Shown in pieces: positions 59,958-64,000 of a DNA stretch of 64,000 nt. Below the pieces are notes generated by a model, which saw nothing but the letters and a program-made list of their open reading frames with translations, had not been told where the DNA came from and ran no database searches. Source of the DNA: Salvia splendens (Eukaryota > Streptophyta > Magnoliopsida > Lamiales > Lamiaceae); NCBI RefSeq assembly GCF_004379255.2, contig NC_056041.1:22227559-22291558 (forward strand), given 5' to 3'. The translations under genes and the position numbers were made by a program. The number at the start of each line of letters is the position of its first letter. The first letter of the stretch is position 1.

Positions 59958-60220
59958 AACGCCAATGAAATTGGCATGTCTATAAGTAAAAACGCCAATG
60001 GTATTGGCGTTTCTATAAGTAAAGACGCCAACAGAGTTGGCGTTTTGCAATAGCGTCGTATTTTACTCGTATTTTCTCCAAATACAGTTAAGTTATAACA
60101 CGCCAACTTTGTTGGCGTGTTTAATAGTTATACATGCCTATGGAATTGGCGTGTTTATGTTAAAAAACGCCTATGGAATTGGCGTGTTTAACATAAACAC
60201 GCCAACCTGGTCAGCGTGTT
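59958..60220. repeat. Array of seven short palindromes, consensus ACGCCAA-N5-TTGGCGT
   Basis: Seven units with a 7-bp stem and a 5-bp variable loop occur at about 59,959, 59,992, 60,025, 60,101, 60,140, 60,169 and 60,200. The first three are spaced exactly 33 bp apart with a shared linker (TCTATAAGTAAA). The loop is different in nearly every unit while the stem is kept. It lies just upstream of the JmjC gene's first exon and of the MURA fragment. Confidence 0.85.
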
Positions 60221-60423
60221 TCTGTTGAACCATTTTCCCCAGATCTCCCCCAAAATCGCGAACCCTAAACACTTTCCCTCCCCAAAACGCCAAAACCCTT
60301 CCCAAGGAGGAAAAATGCGAAAACCCTTCCCTTGCTCGGGTCGACCCGGTGGTGGATTTAAACGTGTAGATTTCGATTTTGGCTCATTCTTCCAAACATT
60401 AGTCCTCCCAATCGGTTAGTATA

Positions 60424-60705
60424 TCTAATTTTTGACTCATTCTTCCAAACATTAGTCTACCAATATTTGATGGATTGTTATGATAGTATATATTGTAGTG
60501 TAATTTATATAATTATTTGATAGATTGTTATGGTATTATATATTGTAGTGTAATTAATAGAAATATTTTGACCAATTGTTATGGTATTATATGTTGTAGT
60601 ATATCTAATTTTTTACCAATATTTGATAGGTTGTTATGATAGTATATATTGTAGTGTACTTAATATACATATTTTTTTACCAATATTTGTGTTTTACATT
60701 AATGC
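60424..60705 (+). repeat. Imperfect tandem repeat before the MURA fragment
   Basis: A block like TTGTTATGATAGTATATATT followed by GTAGTGTAAT recurs about four times at 50-55 bp spacing. It probably lies in a leader or intron of the element. An acceptor-like AATGCAG precedes the ATG at 60713. Confidence 0.7.
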
Positions 60706-60712
60706 AGATAGT

Positions 60713-61617
60713 ATGACGTGGTGTGTCAATTTATATTGGAGTGGAAAGATAATTCCCGGACCAGTTATTTCATATGATCCTCCTTTTGCAAAAGGATTCA
60801 TTATGTTGGACTACGATAAGCTTGTGGAAACAATTTGTGAAAGGATAAGGATAAGCATATTTGAAAACAAAGTTCAAATAGTATGGAAACGTCATATATT
60901 CTATGTATCTTCAGTCACGTTTATAGGTATTCTACTAGAAGAAGTATGCATGCCACTAATGTTTAGTGAGAGTATGACTACAGGAGGTCAAATTGAATTG
61001 TATGTTGAGTATTCAGCAATTACTCAACAACATAGTCATCATCTCATAAGTTATGATGTTGGTACGTCTACGAGAGGCCAAGAACCATGTTTCGATACAA
61101 CACAAGATTGATGTTGGAGGCGTGCATTTAGGGGACAGTGACAATTGTGATGTGGTTGAGGCCATAATTGGTCGTGATAAAGCCGGCTTTCTTGATCCAC
61201 AATCACCTTATGATTCTGAAGATGTTGACCCGGATAGTACAGACTCAGATGGTGCTTCGTCGGATGATGACTAATTTGTTGCTTCAAGACCATCCATTCC
61301 GGTTGGAGAAACATCAGTTGAAGAAAGAGTGGTTGGAGAAACAGCAGTTGGAGGAAGAGCAGTACGAGGAAGAGTAGTTCCACAGTTCCCACAGCCTGGT
61401 ATGAACTATTTTCGCACCTTACCAGGTCCATATGATAGTTTTGATCCAAAAAACTTTGAGTCTGCTGATCCCAATGTGCATTATTGGAGTGAAAAAGATC
61501 CGAGCAATGTCGGTTTGCATAGTAAATTTAAAACGAATTTGGAATTGAAATCAGCTGTGACTTTTTGGCATTTGGAAAAAATCCAACAATATACAGAACG
61601 TAGCAAGCTATCGTAGA
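60713..61617 (+). pseudogene. Mutator-like (MURA) transposase, N-terminal fragment, broken
   Basis: From the ATG at 60713 (MTWCVNLYWSGKIIPGP) 132 residues look like the N-terminal region of plant MULE transposases. The frame ends at 61111, and related sequence continues in another frame (QHKIDVGGVHLGDSD, acidic DSEDVDPDSTDSDGASSDDD). That frame has an in-frame TAA (61272-61274), then goes on (NYFRTLPGPYDSFDP, then LELKSAVTFWHLEK) to a stop at 61617. The last block is the start of the MuDR-type transposase domain. The DDE core and SWIM finger are missing, so this is a truncated and inactive copy. Confidence 0.65.
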
Positions 61618-61645
61618 AAAAATTGGTCATAATTAATCCAACTAT

Positions 61646-61842
61646 AAGACGCCAATTGGACTGGCGTCGCAAGACGCCACCTAGATTGGTGTCTTTTATA
61701 AAAACGTCAATCACTATGGCGAGTCATTATAGAATGTTATTCTCCGTCATGCAAAAATGGCCGAAATTACCAAACTCAAAAGCGCCAATGAAACTGGCGT
61801 TTTTGGCACACACTATATCTCGCCAACGAGACTGGCGTCTTT
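61646..61842. repeat. Second array of five palindromes of the GCCAA-N5-TGGCG family
   Basis: Five units such as ACGCCAA-TTGGA-CTGGCGT, ACGCCAC-CTAGA-TTGGTGT and GCGCCAA-TGAAA-CTGGCGT follow the MURA fragment. Stems match those at 59,958-60,220 but with more mismatches. The two arrays bracket the MURA fragment. Confidence 0.8.
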
Positions 61843-61892
61843 GGTCAGACTGCTTGCATGAAATTGCAAGCTTCCTTTTTTTCTTCCATATA

Positions 61893-62012
61893 AATAAGTA
61901 TAATAAGAGGATGTATCAAATTATCAATATACCTAAGTATAAAAAGAGGATGTATCAAATTATCAATATAACTAAGTATAAAAAGAGGATGTATCAAATT
62001 ACCAATATAAAG
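61893..62012 (-). repeat. Three 39-bp tandem repeats at the 3' side of the mobile-domain gene
   Basis: The unit TAAGTATAAAAAGAGGATGT followed by ATCAAATTATCAATATAAC is present three times with few changes, ending four bases before the stop codon of the minus-strand gene, so within its 3' UTR. Confidence 0.88.
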
Positions 62013-62015
62013 AGT

Positions 62016-64000
62016 TCAACTCAAATAAAAAACACGAATATCAATTGCATCATCAAATACAAATAGTTGGGGGGGTTTCCGCATAAATAGGCCCCGTATC
62101 CCCTTCCCAATTCTGGATGTAGATCTAGGGATCCTAGAGGGAGAAGTATCCTGAACAACAGCGTTCTCTAGATCCACCCCAAAAAAATCATCTCGCACAG
62201 ACGACCGCGGTGGAGAAGCGTGGGCATCACTGAGGCCAATATTTTCTCCTGTACCACCTGTGTGGCTGACAGAATGTCGGGCTCGAACTGCAGACCTAGG
62301 TGGAGGTGGCTCCACAAAATCGTCATCGGAGTCATGTACTAACTGAGATGACGACTCTCCGCAAGCAGTTTTCTTCTTGGTTCGTCGTTTTCCCTTTTGC
62401 CTCACAGGGACGTCCATGTCCATTGCAGAGCGCTGTGAAGGACGGTAGTCCATCAGCTCAGCCTCACCGGATATCTGCAGTCCATCTTCAACCATCCTCG
62501 AAATGGTTTCCAAAGCCGGATGTTCTGACATATCTTGGCCACTTAGAAAGTGGTGTATGTTGTGAAGCGTCTCCACCTATAATTTTCAAAGTTAATTACA
62601 TATCCTAATATGAATTTAAATAATTAATATTTTTTGCAATTTACCGCGAAATTATGAGAAGATGTCGTTTCGTGGAAGCCCTCTTCAGCATACACGCCCG
62701 GTTTGGTTAAATACACCACAGTTATTTGGCGAAACCAATCCATATATTCATCGGTTGCAACAGGCTCCATAGTGTACTCCACATCAGTGTACACCAAGTC
62801 ATGCCTATTGTCCCACTCCTGGATATGATGGGCGTGGTAATCAACCCAATTCCAGCCAGATTTTCCACGACGATCCTGTTTCGTAAAATCAGAATCGTGG
62901 AACCGGTTGAGGAGCCGGATATACGGTTGGACAATCCTAAATTGTCGCAACACTCGTTGTGGCAGGTGTGGCTCAACCAGATTCCAGCATATAAGAGTTG
63001 TTATCGACGTCCATATAGGACAACCGGCAACACAACATTCCGGCAAGGTCCGCTGGAGATAATGCCTCCAAATAAACTACATGTGAAACAAATTTATTCA
63101 AAATAATTTCAATCAAAAACAACAAACAAAAAACATTTCATAGGTATATGAATTACCTGTTTGGCGTTTATCATAGAGAACTGATCGCGAAAAATTTTCA
63201 ATACAATGCCCGGGTGCTTTTACATATGACGTCGGACCATTCCATCTAAAAAATGTAAATTTTGTGCGAATAACACGGAAATTAATGAACATTAAGCTTA
63301 AAAAATTAATTAGTGAACAACTTACGCGCTTGCACATGGTGTATATTCTATATGCACGGGATTTAGCATCCTCGGTCTGATATTTGGGATTCTCTCCCAA
63401 GCCCACAACTGTAACAAAGTTAAAGCTCCCCCGACATCGGTCCTCTTAGCAACGACAGCTTCACACAAATTGTAGTACAAGCAAGCAAGCGTCGCACCAC
63501 CCCAGCTATAGGTAGAACATCGTTCTACATCCATGAAAAATTGCAGGTAGAAGAACGGAATTTTATTTCCGGAGGCGTTCGGGATCATCAGACCACCAAG
63601 TAATAGCAGACAATAGGTACGAGCCCGCTGAACATATATGTAGTGCTCGTGCCCATCATTAAGCTCAATCCTCAATTGATTTGATAAGCTTGTCTGCTTC
63701 GAAACCATTTCTTTCAACTCAGATGAGTCTGGTATAAATCCTAGAAAATCCAAATACACGTCCTTCCAATATCCCACATCCTTCGGGGGGAGGTAACCAG
63801 TCACAGCATCTCCGTCGACTTTGAGGCCCCATAAGACCTCAACGTCTTCCAGTGTCACAGTCGCTTCACCGACTGGAAAGTGAAACGTGTGAGTCTCTGG
63901 CCTCCAACGTTCAATCAATGCGGTGATGAGATGGTGGTCAATGTCCTTTGGTTTACCACACCTCAATATACTGCCGAACCACATCTGGTCCACTATTTCC
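62016..64000 (-). CDS. Plant mobile domain (PMD, MAIN-like) protein, 5' end cut by window
   Basis: Exons on the minus strand: from beyond 64000 to 63326, 63245-63157, 63076-62645 and 62576-62016, with consistent phases. The plant mobile domain covers the first three exons (DIDHHLITALIERWRPETHT, FPVGEATVTLEDVEVLWGL, RARTYCLLLLGGLMIPNASG, WGGATLACLYYNLCEA, LLQLWAWERI). The last exon is a basic, Ser-rich tail (KGKRRTKKKT, SRIGKGIRGLFMRKP). PMD proteins occur both as host genes (MAIN, MAIL1, involved in silencing and genome stability) and as passengers in transposons; databases often call them serine/threonine-protein phosphatase 7 long form homolog. Proximity to a MURA fragment and palindrome arrays favours a transposon origin. 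The frame is open to the window edge, so the true start is not visible. Confidence 0.82.

Noticed and set aside
59958..61842. CRISPR-like array of repeats and spacers
   Set aside because: Spacing is irregular beyond the first three units, the repeats are short palindromes in a plant nuclear genome, and no cas-like gene exists.

Overview
The window is nuclear DNA of a flowering plant, almost certainly a eudicot. The genes are split by GT-AG introns, the intergenic DNA is AT-rich, and the proteins belong to plant families: a DCL4-type Dicer, a P-type plasma-membrane proton ATPase ending in YTV, a plant mobile domain protein and plant retrotransposon lineages. The species cannot be fixed from the sequence alone.

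Layout, left to right. 1-2.4 kb: one end of a degenerate Ty1/copia element on the minus strand, running off the left edge. 2.6-13.9 kb: the C-terminal three quarters of a Dicer-like 4 gene (+, 15 exons). Its 3.8-kb intron holds tandem gag-derived repeats, a complete TRIM element and a complete SINE. 14.2-18.7 kb: a complete plasma-membrane H+-ATPase gene (-, 10 exons), tail to tail with DCL4. 19-25 kb: a Stowaway MITE and two PIF/Harbinger-like elements, each with TTA target duplications and each carrying only a Myb/SANT-like ORF1 protein. 27.4-31.4 kb: a complete DCN1-like cullin-neddylation gene (+, 9 exons). 31.8-32.8 kb: a GH18 chitinase pseudogene. 34.3-38.5 kb: a complete RWD/RING-IBR-RING ubiquitin ligase (+, 7 exons). 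39.3-39.6 kb: the tiny DPM2 gene (-, 2 coding exons), probably with a 1.9-kb intron in its 5' leader. 41.6-43.0 kb: inverted-repeat DNA transposons. 43.7-51.2 kb: a full-length Ty3/gypsy element of the Tat type (-) with identical 641-bp LTRs and an ACCAC target duplication. 52.1-52.3 kb: a Stowaway hairpin. 53.0-54.6 kb: a LigB-type extradiol dioxygenase gene (+, 3 exons) with a frameshift at its start. 55.4-59.9 kb: a JmjN/JmjC histone demethylase gene of the JMJ13/KDM4 type (-) with apparent frameshifts. 59.9-64.0 kb: Mutator-like DNA with arrays of short palindromes, a broken MURA N-terminal ORF (+) and a plant mobile domain gene (-) cut by the right edge.

The genes do not form one pathway. 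Two themes recur: small-RNA and chromatin control (DCL4, JmjC demethylase, plant mobile domain protein), and ubiquitin/NEDD8 conjugation (DCN1-like, RBR ligase). The host genes sit among transposons of nearly every plant class, several of them complete enough to show target duplications.

The most interesting signals are: a UAG-CAA-UCA leaky-stop context at the gag/pol boundary of the very young gypsy element; the pair of ORF1-only Harbinger elements; the ACGCCAA-N5-TTGGCGT palindrome arrays on both sides of the MURA fragment; a GC-AG 75-nt in-frame intron inside the JmjC domain; and a copia element using the same non-initiator-Met primer site as the gypsy element.
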